From an archaeon (GTDB lineage Archaea; Asgardarchaeota; Hermodarchaeia; Hermodarchaeales; Hermodarchaeaceae), in NCBI GenBank assembly GCA_016550405.1, contig JABXGX010000308.1, positions 1-11,302 on the forward strand: 11,302 nucleotides of DNA, given 5' to 3'. This document shows, in pieces, positions 1 to 8,100 of the stretch. The notes beneath the pieces were generated by a model. The model ran no database searches. It was given only the letters and a program-made list of their open reading frames with translations, and was not told the DNA's origin. Every line of letters begins with the position of its first letter. Within the stretch, counting starts at the first letter, position 1. A program made the position numbers and the translations under genes.

Positions 1-137
1 TGATTGCCGTTTTATTTTATTCAAAATTTCAGCATATCATTGCGGCGCCAATAATCATGGTTCGTAGTGCGATTGAAGAAAAGTGGGAGGAGGAATATAT
101 TCGCGAAGTCACGGGTGTTGATGAGAATGACAACTAA
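1..137 (+). CDS. C-terminal end of a probable HdrE/DsrM/NarI-like membrane cytochrome b subunit (5' end outside window)
   Basis: A reading frame is open from the left edge (codons in phase with position 3) and ends at TAA 135-137, giving 44 visible residues. It begins with a hydrophobic stretch, then YSKFQHIIAAP (about bases 18-50), then a charged, glutamate-rich tail ending GVDENDN. A Ser-Lys-x-x-His-Ile-x3-Pro pattern at the end of the last membrane helix is typical of NarI-family gamma subunits, including HdrE and DsrM, where a C-terminal histidine of this kind can ligate heme b. The downstream partner is an HdrD-like protein, as in hdrED and dsrMK operons, which supports the call. Coding is further supported by the protein-like composition right up to the stop and by overlap or near-contact with the next start. 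The family call rests on one short motif plus context. It could be another membrane protein; that the segment codes for protein is more certain than its family. Confidence 0.55.
   Translation, partial: IAVLFYSKFQHIIAAPIIMVRSAIEEKWEEEYIREVTGVDENDN
114..117 (+). promoter_or_regulatory. Probable ribosome-binding site for the hdrD-like gene
   Basis: GGTG sits 9 bases before ATG 127, inside the last codons of the upstream gene. It favours ATG 127 over ATG 121 (too close) and ATG 148 (no Shine-Dalgarno-like run before it). The stronger purine run GGGAGGAGG at 85-93 has no usable start at a suitable distance and encodes part of Trp-Glu-Glu-Glu in the upstream protein. Confidence 0.4.
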
Positions 138-1482
138 TAAAGAAAAAATGAGTTTCCCACAATTAACTCGAAAACAAACGATGGAACTCGATGCTTGTGT
201 CGATTGTGGGGAATGTGTTAAGTTCTGTCCAGTCTTTGACCAGTTACAGCGCGAAGGTGTAACAGCTCGTGGAAAGATTCGAAATCTGCGAGAAATGGTC
301 AAACACGTCTACGGAATTATGGGACGGGCTAGAGGTGGAAGTCTTATTGATAAGAATAAGATCGACAAGTTTGTGGAAGATCTTTACCTTTGCACAGTCT
401 GTGGACAGTGTCAAACGGTGTGTGAATCACGAATTAAAAGTTGTAGTCTATGGGAAACAATTCGCGCTGATATGGTGAAGCAAGGTTTTGGACCACTCGA
501 ACGACAGCGCCAATGGCCAACTAATGTTAAAACCAAGTATAACCCGTATGGAGAAGATCATCTTGCACGATCAAATTGGTTGCCTTCTGATGTCAAAGTA
601 GCTGAGACCGCAGATATAGCATATTTTGTGGGATGTACATCTTCTTATAAGATGCAACACCTCGCCATTACCACAGCTCGGATTCTAAACAAGCTAAATA
701 TCGATTTTGTATTACCCGGAAATGATGAACGGTGCTGTGGTTCTCCACTTATTCGAACTGGACAGATTGAAGTCGTCAAAGACCTCGTTCAACACAATGT
801 AAACACTATCAGAGAAAAAGGTGTGAACCTCGTTGTGTATTCATGCTCTGGTTGTTTTCGAACCTCTGTCTTCGATTGGCCAAGATACTACGGGAAGTTA
901 CCTTTCAAAGTTCAACATATTACACAATTGCTTGCTAAGAAATTAGAAACCGTTAAGATTGACCCCCTCCCGGGTGTTGAGGAACGTGTAGCATATCACG
1001 ACCCCTGTCATCTTGGTCGCCATGTAGGCGTCTATGATGAGCCTCGACGAATCCTTGAGCTTTTGCCTGGCATAACACTTGTCGAGATGAAGCGCACCCG
1101 AGAATACTCACGGTGTTGTGGCGCTGGGGGTGGAGTAAAAGCTGGAATACCAGAGCTTGCCTTAGAGATCGCCGCAAAACGAATCCATGATGCCAAACCT
1201 ACCAGTTCCCCAGCTCAAGTTAAGGAGGCGGCAAAAAACCTAACAAGAGAGTATCATGAACTTTCCGAAGAAGAAAAGGCGGTAATGCCTTTAGAAGAGC
1301 GCATGGCCTGGGAACGTGTTGGTGAAATTATGGAAACAGGGGCGACCATGGTTGTCTCTGCCTGTCCTTTCTGTGTTCTTAATCTTACTCATGGGATGCA
1401 ACGGCTTGGCTTGGACATACCGGTGGTTGACATCGTTACACTTGTTGGACAATTCTTACGAATAACTCCACCCAATGAATGA
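127..1482 (+). CDS. hdrD: HdrD-like heterodisulfide reductase iron-sulfur subunit (two [4Fe-4S] motifs, two CCG domains)
   Basis: Predicted 451-residue soluble or membrane-associated oxidoreductase. Numbered from ATG 127, two ferredoxin-type CxxCxxCxxxC motifs lie at C24/27/30/34 and C89/92/95/99 (the HdrC-like part). Two CCG domains (the HdrB-like part) follow: C170, CC203-204, C240/C243; and C294, CC330-331, C413/C416. In HdrB and HdrD these domains bind the non-cubane clusters that cleave the CoM-S-S-CoB disulfide; in relatives such as DsrK the substrate differs. The second CCG domain holds an insertion of about 46 residues (357-402). Start choice: an in-frame GTG at 67 lies deep inside the upstream coding sequence, so ATG 127 (GGTG at 114-117, 11-base overlap with the upstream gene) is preferred. 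ATG 148, just after the upstream stop, is the alternative and would give 444 residues. The gene is probably cotranscribed with the upstream cytochrome b-like gene and converges on nuoN with an 18-base gap. The true disulfide substrate and the direction of electron flow cannot be read from sequence. Confidence 0.85.
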   Translation: MTTNKEKMSFPQLTRKQTMELDACVDCGECVKFCPVFDQLQREGVTARGKIRNLREMVKHVYGIMGRARGGSLIDKNKIDKFVEDLYLCTVCGQCQTVCESRIKSCSLWETIRADMVKQGFGPLERQRQWPTNVKTKYNPYGEDHLARSNWLPSDVKVAETADIAYFVGCTSSYKMQHLAITTARILNKLNIDFVLPGNDERCCGSPLIRTGQIEVVKDLVQHNVNTIREKGVNLVVYSCSGCFRTSVFDWPRYYGKLPFKVQHITQLLAKKLETVKIDPLPGVEERVAYHDPCHLGRHVGVYDEPRRILELLPGITLVEMKRTREYSRCCGAGGGVKAGIPELALEIAAKRIHDAKPTSSPAQVKEAAKNLTREYHELSEEEKAVMPLEERMAWERVGEIMETGATMVVSACPFCVLNLTHGMQRLGLDIPVVDIVTLVGQFLRITPPNE

Positions 1483-1500
1483 CCACTTCATTTCATCTTA
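1483..1500. other. Convergent intergenic gap between the hdrD-like gene and nuoN
   Basis: Eighteen bases separate the two tail-to-tail stop codons. The sequence is somewhat T-rich on the + strand, but I see no hairpin and no long T-run. Termination of the two operons must therefore use weak T-rich signals or run into the opposite gene. Confidence 0.7.
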
Positions 1501-2970
1501 TTAAGGTAAGAACCCAATCACTATGGCTTCGATGTATCCGAGAATTATACCACTAAAAATTCCAATGAGAATTGTGGCTACTGCTAGTGTGATGAGCACA
1601 AACTGGAATTTACGTGATTCTCTGACGGGCTGATCTGTGACCGCCTCGTCAGGCTCGTCCATAAACATTCGTTTGATTATCCATCCGTAATAAGCAAGTG
1701 AAAACGCGCTATTAAGGACACCTGCGAGTGCTAACCAGAGTAATCCTACTTCGACTGCTGCTGTAAACAAAATCAGTTTACTGAAAAATCCACTCAAAGG
1801 AGGGACACCTGCAAGTGCTAAAAGTAGAATTGTTAAGCTAAGAGCAGTGATTGGCATTCGTTTGCTTAAGCCATTGTATCCAGAAAGTTTGGTTTTCGTA
1901 AGCGTAAAAGCGACAGCTGCTGCTGCAATGAATGCTCCTGTTTTGGCTAATCCATCATTCAAGGCATGAAACATTAAGCCTGATAATCCTAAGACCGTTG
2001 GTACGGCAAGACCGATTATTGTGTACCCCGCTTGTGCAATAGCTGAATATGCGAGCAACCTTGGAAGAGTTTTTTGTGAGAGAGCTGCAATGTTTCCCCA
2101 CGTCATAGTTATTAGTGCGAGAAAAGCAAATGCAGCAGTCCATTGGAAGCGGAAGATCAGGAATCCTAAAATGAAGACACGGATAGCCACAGCAAAAGCG
2201 GCTTTATTTGAGCCTCCGCCTAGAAAGGCGGAAACTGGCTGTGGGGCGCCTTCATACGTGTCAGGCAGCCACATATGGAATGGGATGATGCCCATTTTGA
2301 ACCCAAATCCAACTAGAATCAACATTACGCCTAGTAGGGCGATAGGAACAAGGTTTGGATCAAGGGTAGTCCATGCCGAAGAAATCTCTACTAATCGAGT
2401 ACTTCCTGTGAGTCCAAAGATTACTGAGATGCCAAGTAACATTACTGCTGAGGATGCAGCGCTCATGATGAGGTACTTTACGCCAGCCTCAACACCTTGT
2501 GCATTGTCTTTACGAATTACCACAAGTGTGTAGCTGCTAACAGCAACGAGTATCCATCCGGCGAACATGACAATTAAATCAACTGCCATGGATAACAACA
2601 TCATTCCTAGAAGGGCTAGTTGCAGTAATGTGTAGTAGATCTCTTTGTTGGGATTTTCCTCGAAGTAGTTAATTGATGCAATGATGACGGCAACACCAAC
2701 GACGATGAAAAGAGTCACGAAAAATAGGCTAATGCCATCTAGGAGGAGGGTTGTGGAGACGGATGGTGAAGTAATAATGGTCGTCCATTGAGGCAGCACT
2801 AATATTGCGAATATAGCAAGATTGAGGAGTGCCCAAAAAGGGGCGACTTTCCCTCGAAAGACTCGATCGATAACAGGTGTAAGCAACGCTAGAATCGCAA
2901 ATATGATGAAGGGGAAGAAAGGGCTAGCAACAAGGCTGAAGAACCATATGATCATTTCAGTAAATTGCAT
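1501..2970 (-). CDS. nuoN: Complex I membrane subunit NuoN (antiporter-like)
   Basis: Predicted 489-residue polytopic membrane protein of the NADH:quinone oxidoreductase/Mrp antiporter family, forming one of the ion-translocating channels of the complex I membrane arm. The proton-pathway lysines are present: K225 in TM7 (GFGFKMGIIPFHMWLPD), K256 in TM8 (GGGSNKAAF) and K398 in TM12 (GFFSKLILF). The TM12 lysine and the NK-AA motif identify NuoN rather than NuoM. The TM5 glutamate of the family is absent: the segment runs DLIVMFAGWILVAVSSY and has Ile140 where the glutamate is expected. ATG 2970 directly follows the nuoM-type 3 stop (TAGATG), with GGAGGT at 2977-2982 as ribosome-binding site. 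It is the last gene of the operon and meets the hdrD-like gene tail to tail. Length is normal for NuoN. Confidence 0.93.
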   Translation of the reverse strand: MQFTEMIIWFFSLVASPFFPFIIFAILALLTPVIDRVFRGKVAPFWALLNLAIFAILVLPQWTTIITSPSVSTTLLLDGISLFFVTLFIVVGVAVIIASINYFEENPNKEIYYTLLQLALLGMMLLSMAVDLIVMFAGWILVAVSSYTLVVIRKDNAQGVEAGVKYLIMSAASSAVMLLGISVIFGLTGSTRLVEISSAWTTLDPNLVPIALLGVMLILVGFGFKMGIIPFHMWLPDTYEGAPQPVSAFLGGGSNKAAFAVAIRVFILGFLIFRFQWTAAFAFLALITMTWGNIAALSQKTLPRLLAYSAIAQAGYTIIGLAVPTVLGLSGLMFHALNDGLAKTGAFIAAAAVAFTLTKTKLSGYNGLSKRMPITALSLTILLLALAGVPPLSGFFSKLILFTAAVEVGLLWLALAGVLNSAFSLAYYGWIIKRMFMDEPDEAVTDQPVRESRKFQFVLITLAVATILIGIFSGIILGYIEAIVIGFLP

Positions 2971-4431
2971 CTACGAACCTCCAAAGCTTAGTAAGACTTG
3001 TACAGCTGGAATAATCCGGTCAACCATCATCGCAGGAAGGAGTCCAAGGAGAATAACTGGAATCAGTAACAACGTAAGCGCGATAAGTTCTGTATTACGA
3101 GCACGTCGCATACGGGTTCCTGGGCGTGGGTCAGTAATTACAATGCGATCAATTGTCCATAGAAAATAGGCCGCGACAATTCCTGGTGCGAGAATAATAA
3201 ACACCAGAAGCGGTAGAATTGAAAGAGCGCCAGTAAAGATCATGAATTCGCTGACGAAGGGTGCAAAGAATGGTATTCCCATAGAGGCAAGTGAACCTAA
3301 AACGAAGAAAAAGGCTGTCCAAGGCATGAATTTGCCCATACCTGATAGTTCGTCTATGTTTCGAGTTCCTGTGCGTTTTTGGATAACGCCTGTAAGCAGA
3401 AACATCATACCTATTGCACAGGCATGATTGAACATCATAAATACGGCACCTGCAACTCCAATGGTTGTGAGCGTAAAAGCACCAAGGAGGACTAGTCCCA
3501 TGTGATTGATGCTTGTTAGGGCAATCATACGTTTCATGTCACGTTGATTTAATGCGACCAGTGCACCGTAAAAAATCGTTATAATGCCTAGGGTCATGAT
3601 GATTGGTGCCAGCCACGCTGAAACTTCAGGAAACACTCCAATAGTAATACGGATTAAGCCATAGCCTCCCATTTTCAACAGGACTCCTGCTAAGATGATG
3701 CTTATGGGGGCTGGGGCTTCAACGTGGGCATCGGGAAGCCAGGTGTGAAGGGGAACAATGGGTAGTTTCACGGCGAATCCAATGAAAGTGATTATCATGA
3801 CTGGTACTGCAACAGCGAAGGGAATTGGTGAAGTGAGGAAGTAGGTCAAATCCCAGGTACCAGCGAAGAGGAAGAGTATGATGAATCCCAAGAGCATCAG
3901 GATGCTGCCAACATGGGTAAAGATTAGGAATTTCATTGCCGCATATCGGCGGTTTTCATAGCCCCAAATACCGATTAGAATAAACATGGGAATTAGAACG
4001 AGTTCCCAAAAGATGAAGAAGACAAGTAAGTTCAGAGAAACAAATACTCCAATAAGTGCAGCTTCAAGCAGTAAGAGTGTGCCAAAGTACATAGCGACTC
4101 GTTCTTTGATTAATGTAAGGGATCCAATCGTTGCAGCTAAAGTGAGAAGCGTTGTGGCTAAAAGCAATGGAAAGCTGATCCCATCAACACCCAGTTTGAA
4201 GGTAATACCAAGGGTTGGTATCCAAGGGATTTCGATGAGGTAGGAAAATCCTGGTGCACTGGAGTTGAATCCTAACCATATTAGTCCTGTGAAAAGGAAC
4301 AAGAGGGCGGTCCAGATCACAGCAAAGCCTTTGACAATCCTTTCGCCAAATCGACCCAACAGGTACAAAATGACTGAACCTAGTAATGCTCCGCCAATCA
4401 ATATGAGTAATGCATTTTCCCAAAGAACCAT
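2971..4431 (-). CDS. nuoM: Complex I membrane subunit NuoM, canonical copy (third NuoM-type protein of the operon)
   Basis: Predicted 486-residue antiporter-like membrane subunit with about 14 helices. The full set of channel residues is present: E143 in TM5 (FIFWELVLIPMF), K222 in TM7 (AVKLPIVPLHTWLPD), K253 in TM8 (AGVLLKMGGYGLIR) and E395 in TM12 (PFVSEFMIF). The TM12 glutamate, instead of the lysine found in NuoL and NuoN, and the LLKMGGYG segment are NuoM signatures. Of the three NuoM-type proteins here, this one looks closest to a classical NuoM in motif wording and size. The stop codon of nuoL lies 6 bases before ATG 4431 and is itself part of the ribosome-binding site GGTGAG (4437-4442), an archaeal-style Shine-Dalgarno. 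The 3' end, encoding Phe-Gly-Gly-Ser, carries the GGAGGT used by nuoN. Confidence 0.95.
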   Translation of the reverse strand: MVLWENALLILIGGALLGSVILYLLGRFGERIVKGFAVIWTALLFLFTGLIWLGFNSSAPGFSYLIEIPWIPTLGITFKLGVDGISFPLLLATTLLTLAATIGSLTLIKERVAMYFGTLLLLEAALIGVFVSLNLLVFFIFWELVLIPMFILIGIWGYENRRYAAMKFLIFTHVGSILMLLGFIILFLFAGTWDLTYFLTSPIPFAVAVPVMIITFIGFAVKLPIVPLHTWLPDAHVEAPAPISIILAGVLLKMGGYGLIRITIGVFPEVSAWLAPIIMTLGIITIFYGALVALNQRDMKRMIALTSINHMGLVLLGAFTLTTIGVAGAVFMMFNHACAIGMMFLLTGVIQKRTGTRNIDELSGMGKFMPWTAFFFVLGSLASMGIPFFAPFVSEFMIFTGALSILPLLVFIILAPGIVAAYFLWTIDRIVITDPRPGTRMRRARNTELIALTLLLIPVILLGLLPAMMVDRIIPAVQVLLSFGGS

Positions 4432-4436
4432 AATGA

Positions 4437-4442
4437 CTCACC
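4437..4442 (-). promoter_or_regulatory. GGTGAG ribosome-binding site overlapping the nuoL stop codon
   Basis: GGTGAG precedes ATG 4431 of nuoM-type 3 by 5 bases, and its TGA is the nuoL stop codon. It is the only junction in the operon using the GGTGA form instead of GGAGG. Confidence 0.6.
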
Positions 4443-6471
4443 AACCCAATATTACCAGAAATAGAATCAGTAGAACTATCCCAATTACAAAGGCGAGGAT
4501 ATAGTTCATTGTGACACCTGTTTGTACTCGCCGTAGACCTTTGGAGGCTCTCTCTCCTGCAGTGGCGATTCTGTTGACTACTCCATCAACTATATTCACA
4601 TCTACATAGTTGCTGGCATTCGATGTTTTGACTATGAATTGCGAAAATTTGTTATTAGCACTATCAAATCCTCGATGCTCGACTACCTGTTCTAACTTGA
4701 GGCTTCCAGCTTCTACTTTGGGTGCCAAAACATAGTGGAATCGGTCAATGGTGCCAAGTTCAATTCGTGATAGGATGAAATTAAAAATTCGAAGTGTACC
4801 ACGTACAAAAACCCAGTCATAGACTTTGTCAAAGTAATATCCATTGCTTAACACCTTTTGTATCACACCGCTTATGCGGTTTCGCCCAAATGTTTCTGGT
4901 CCTGGCTTTCGATATTTGTAGACTAAAATCGCTGGAATCCCTCCGATTGCAAGGGTAGAGAGCGAAAGCAAGAGTGGGATCAGTTCGATTTCAAAATGGA
5001 TATGAACATCAAAATAGGTTGCCAGTAATCCTGTGGGAATGAGAACTGCTGAAATGATAACGGCCGTGGCTAAGATGGTTAGTGGGATGGTTATTAACTT
5101 GGGACTTTCATGGGCATGCAAAACGACTTCCTCATTTCGTGGTTCACCTAAGAAAATCAAAATTATCCACCGGAAACTATACGCCACAGTAAACACAGAC
5201 GCCGCCCAAAGCAGAACTAGGGGTATGAGTGCACCAGAGTTCAAGGTAGCTGCAAATATGAGATCTTTACTCCAGAATCCATTAAAGGGAAATATACCGC
5301 CTAACGCTAAAACACCAATCACGCTTGCTGCAAATGTTATTGGCATTTTATGGCGGAGCCCTCCCATCTGGTTGATATCATTAGTCATGACAGCATGAAG
5401 GACTGAACCTGCGCAAAGGAAGAGTAAGGCTTTAAAGATGGCATGGCTCATCACGTGCGCTTGACCTGCAAACCATCCTACTGCCGTTCCGACTCCGAGT
5501 GCAGCCATGATAAGACCAAGTTGGCTTATCGTTGAATAGGCGAGAACACCTTTGAGATCAGTGGAAGCTAAAGCTATTGTTGCTGCAAGTATTGAAGTGA
5601 TTGAACCGATAATGATGACTGTATTAAGCCAAAGTGTGACAGAACCAAAAAGAAAGAAGGTTCGACCCACAAGATAGATGCCCGCTTTGACCATTGTCGC
5701 TGCGTGGATCAGAGCGCTAACGGGTGTTGGACCCTGCATAGCATCTGGAAGCCAGACTTGAAATGGAACTTGCGCAGATTTACCCATGGCACCACCAAAG
5801 GTGAAGAGCGAAACCATGGTGAGTGCAAAAAGGCTAACCATACCAAGTTGTACGGCGTTTTGAATGATAATGTAGTTAAAAGATCCTACCTGCGTGAAAA
5901 GGAATACGATACCGATCAGAAGGAGCACGTCGCCCACACGAGTCACGACAAAGGCTTTCATTCCAGCCCGCGCCGCCTCCGGTTTTTCATACCAGAATCC
6001 GATTAGTGCGTATGAGCAGATTCCCACAATTTCCCAGAAGATGAATAATTGGAGAAAGTTGTTAGAAAGTACGAGGCCTGTCATAGCACCGATGAAGAGA
6101 AGAATCATCGCATAGTAGCGGGTTTGGCTTTTATCTTCACCCATATAGCTCATGGAATAGACGATGATCAGGAAGCCGATGAGGATGGCAATGTTGCTCA
6201 TGAAGACACTTAATGGATCGAGGAGAACTCCAACATAGATTGTGATTCCAGGTAGCACTACCCATGGATAATTGAATTCAAGGTAAGCTACTCCTAAGGA
6301 TGGTAAGGCAAGTATATCTTGAATCATGGAAACAGCGAATATAGCGGCAATAGCCCCAACAACAACAGCAATGTATTTGGGAAGCCGCTTATCGAACCAT
6401 CCAACTGTAGCGATAAGAATCGCACCGAGGACGGGAATGATCCATGCGAGCCATTGTGCGTACAGAAGCAT
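4438..6471 (-). CDS. nuoL: Complex I membrane subunit NuoL with long C-terminal lateral-helix region
   Basis: Predicted 677-residue subunit. In complex I, NuoL is the distal antiporter-like subunit whose C-terminal lateral helix braces the membrane arm. Channel residues: E147 in TM5 (FIFWEIVGICSYALIG), K231 in TM7 (GKSAQVPFQVWLPDAM), K262 in TM8 (HAATMVKAGIYL) and K402 in TM12 (GFWSKDLIF), all NuoL-typical. After about residue 540 come NGYYFDKVYDW, where the lateral helix normally begins, and then LRRVQTG (to 652) followed by the final membrane anchor. The 109 residues from G544 to G652 compare with roughly 60 in the bacterial NuoL proteins I can recall; the excess lies around residues 574-623. 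ATG 6471 is one base after the preceding stop, with AGGAGG at 6480-6485. Length resembles archaeal FpoL (about 670), so part of the extension may be shared by archaeal homologues. Confidence 0.95.
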   Translation of the reverse strand: MLLYAQWLAWIIPVLGAILIATVGWFDKRLPKYIAVVVGAIAAIFAVSMIQDILALPSLGVAYLEFNYPWVVLPGITIYVGVLLDPLSVFMSNIAILIGFLIIVYSMSYMGEDKSQTRYYAMILLFIGAMTGLVLSNNFLQLFIFWEIVGICSYALIGFWYEKPEAARAGMKAFVVTRVGDVLLLIGIVFLFTQVGSFNYIIIQNAVQLGMVSLFALTMVSLFTFGGAMGKSAQVPFQVWLPDAMQGPTPVSALIHAATMVKAGIYLVGRTFFLFGSVTLWLNTVIIIGSITSILAATIALASTDLKGVLAYSTISQLGLIMAALGVGTAVGWFAGQAHVMSHAIFKALLFLCAGSVLHAVMTNDINQMGGLRHKMPITFAASVIGVLALGGIFPFNGFWSKDLIFAATLNSGALIPLVLLWAASVFTVAYSFRWIILIFLGEPRNEEVVLHAHESPKLITIPLTILATAVIISAVLIPTGLLATYFDVHIHFEIELIPLLLSLSTLAIGGIPAILVYKYRKPGPETFGRNRISGVIQKVLSNGYYFDKVYDWVFVRGTLRIFNFILSRIELGTIDRFHYVLAPKVEAGSLKLEQVVEHRGFDSANNKFSQFIVKTSNASNYVDVNIVDGVVNRIATAGERASKGLRRVQTGVTMNYILAFVIGIVLLILFLVILGW

Positions 6472-6472
6472 A

Positions 6473-8098
6473 TTAGAGTCCTCCTATGGTCGCTGTAAGC
6501 ATTGTTACGATGGCTTCAGCAGCGGGATAGAGGATTGGGAGAATGAAGCCCGCGAAGACTCCAAAGCTAACAATAAGGAATGCAACAATAAGCATTGGAA
6601 TAGTCATCAGGGGCGGTGATTCATGGACATCTTTGAAACGCCGTGGAATTCCTTCTGGAGGGGTGTACTCGCCAGCAAGATAGTCCTCATACATTTTGTC
6701 CATTTTTCTAGATGGTGGACCGAAGAATATTCTTCGAACTGTCCACAAATAATAGGCAGCAGTGAGTGCAGTGGAAATAACTCCGATAATTCCTATGACT
6801 GTAAAGATCGGATAGGTGAAGCCAACAGTGAAAACGCCCATGAAGATTAAGACTTCACTGACGAATGTGGCAAGAGGCGGTGTTCCCGCAATGGCTAGTG
6901 CTCCAATTGTACTCAGGGATGAGGTTAATGGCATTTTAGAGGCTAGCCCTCCCATTTTACTGATGAGTTTTGTTCCTGCGGAGTGCACCAGTGAACCTGC
7001 AGTGTAAAGTAGAACTCCTTTGGAAAGACCATGGGTTAGAATATGAAAGAGAGCACCAGTGATTCCAAAGATGTTCATGGTACTAAGACCAAGAAGGATG
7101 TAACCAATCTGGTTTACAGAACTATAAGCTAGAACACGTTTGTAATCCGTTTGAACTAATGCCATACCTGCTCCCCAAATCATTGTAATGATGGCTAGGA
7201 CCGCAAGGAGCAGTGAGGCGTGAAGAACCACAGATGGGAAGAAAAAGAATGTAATTCGAATAAACCCATAGGCTCCTGTTTTGATCATGACTGCGCTAAG
7301 TAAAGCGTGAATTGGTACTGGAGCTTCGCCATGAAAGTCTGGCAGCCATGAGTGGAGAGGGAAGATTGCCATTTTTACGAAGAATCCTATAGAGAATAGG
7401 AGGGCAAGGCTTTGCATGATTAGTAGACTTGTTGATGCTAGGGGATTGAGTATTGCAGGGAGCTCGTAGATATTCAGTGTGGGTGTTCCCAAGGTACTTG
7501 TTATTCCAAATACCCAAAAAATAGCCGTGAGGATACAGATAGCGCCGATGAAGATATAAAGTATGTATTTTATGCCGATGATTTTGGCTTTCTTTGTTCC
7601 CCAGTTGGAGACGAGGAAGTAGGCTGGAATGTTCATTCCTTCGAAGAAGATGAAGAAGACAATGAGGTTGGTTGCCATGGTTACTCCGAGCATACCAAGA
7701 GCAAAGAAGAGGAGGAGAACATAATACATGGCAAAATCGTGCTTGTCTTTGATGTATTCGATACTGTAGATTGCTGATGCAGTACACAAACCAATGATGG
7801 CCAATGAAAGCGGGAGGCTAAGGGAGTCAGCAAGGAGGGAGAATTCAACAATTACCGGGCCAATTGAAAACCAATAGTATTCTTCATAGACGGGTTGCCC
7901 AACGGCTAAGACAATACTGAGAACGTAGAGTAATATGATGAAGGAGCTCGCCATGGCAATCGATGCAATTAGCCCAGCACCCTTTCGGCCTAAGGGCTTC
8001 CCAACGAGGATTGTTAAAAGGATTAGTATTGCAGCGATGACAGGAATTAGAAGAGAAAGGAGCAAGAATGGATATGGCAGAGGAATTCCTGGTAGCAT
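6473..8098 (-). CDS. nuoM: Additional NuoM-type antiporter-like subunit (second NuoM-type protein)
   Basis: Predicted 541-residue polytopic protein of the NuoM/MrpD antiporter family. All four channel residues are present: E153 in TM5 (FFEGMNIPAYFLV), K242 in TM7 (FFVKMAIFPLHSWLPD), K273 in TM8 (VMIKTGAYGFIRI) and E415 in TM12 (TFVSEVLIF). The TM12 glutamate places it with NuoM rather than NuoL or NuoN. TM11 keeps the HILTHGLSK pattern. A hydrophilic loop of about 35 residues rich in charge and proline (PPSRKMDK to VHESPP, around 447-485) separates the last helices. It lies between another NuoM-type gene and nuoL, and neither extra copy is expected in a standard nuo operon. ATG 8098 comes 2 bases after the upstream stop, with AGGAGG at 8108-8113. 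Role inferred: an extra ion-translocating subunit in the membrane arm. It could instead belong to an alternative complex sharing the operon. Confidence 0.9.
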   Translation of the reverse strand: MLPGIPLPYPFLLLSLLIPVIAAILILLTILVGKPLGRKGAGLIASIAMASSFIILLYVLSIVLAVGQPVYEEYYWFSIGPVIVEFSLLADSLSLPLSLAIIGLCTASAIYSIEYIKDKHDFAMYYVLLLFFALGMLGVTMATNLIVFFIFFEGMNIPAYFLVSNWGTKKAKIIGIKYILYIFIGAICILTAIFWVFGITSTLGTPTLNIYELPAILNPLASTSLLIMQSLALLFSIGFFVKMAIFPLHSWLPDFHGEAPVPIHALLSAVMIKTGAYGFIRITFFFFPSVVLHASLLLAVLAIITMIWGAGMALVQTDYKRVLAYSSVNQIGYILLGLSTMNIFGITGALFHILTHGLSKGVLLYTAGSLVHSAGTKLISKMGGLASKMPLTSSLSTIGALAIAGTPPLATFVSEVLIFMGVFTVGFTYPIFTVIGIIGVISTALTAAYYLWTVRRIFFGPPSRKMDKMYEDYLAGEYTPPEGIPRRFKDVHESPPLMTIPMLIVAFLIVSFGVFAGFILPILYPAAEAIVTMLTATIGGL

Positions 8099-8100
8099 TT

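Noticed and set aside
67..126. GTG 67 as the start of the hdrD-like gene, with the strong GGGAGGAGG at 85-93
   Set aside because: This stretch is better explained as the C-terminal coding sequence of the upstream gene in another frame, and GGGAGGAGG has no in-frame start at a suitable distance. The extra residues are not HdrD-like.
21..302. 93-residue open frame on the - strand at the left edge
   Set aside because: It is antisense to the cytochrome b-like tail and to the first iron-sulfur motif of the hdrD-like gene, both better supported.
1483..1500. Rho-independent-style terminator between the convergent operons
   Set aside because: Only 18 bases are present, with no inverted repeat and no uninterrupted T-run.
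2021..2533. 170-residue open frame on the + strand
   Set aside because: It lies wholly antisense to nuoN, whose motifs are unmistakable, and has no recognisable domain or good ribosome-binding site. Similar antisense frames elsewhere in the operon were dismissed on the same grounds.
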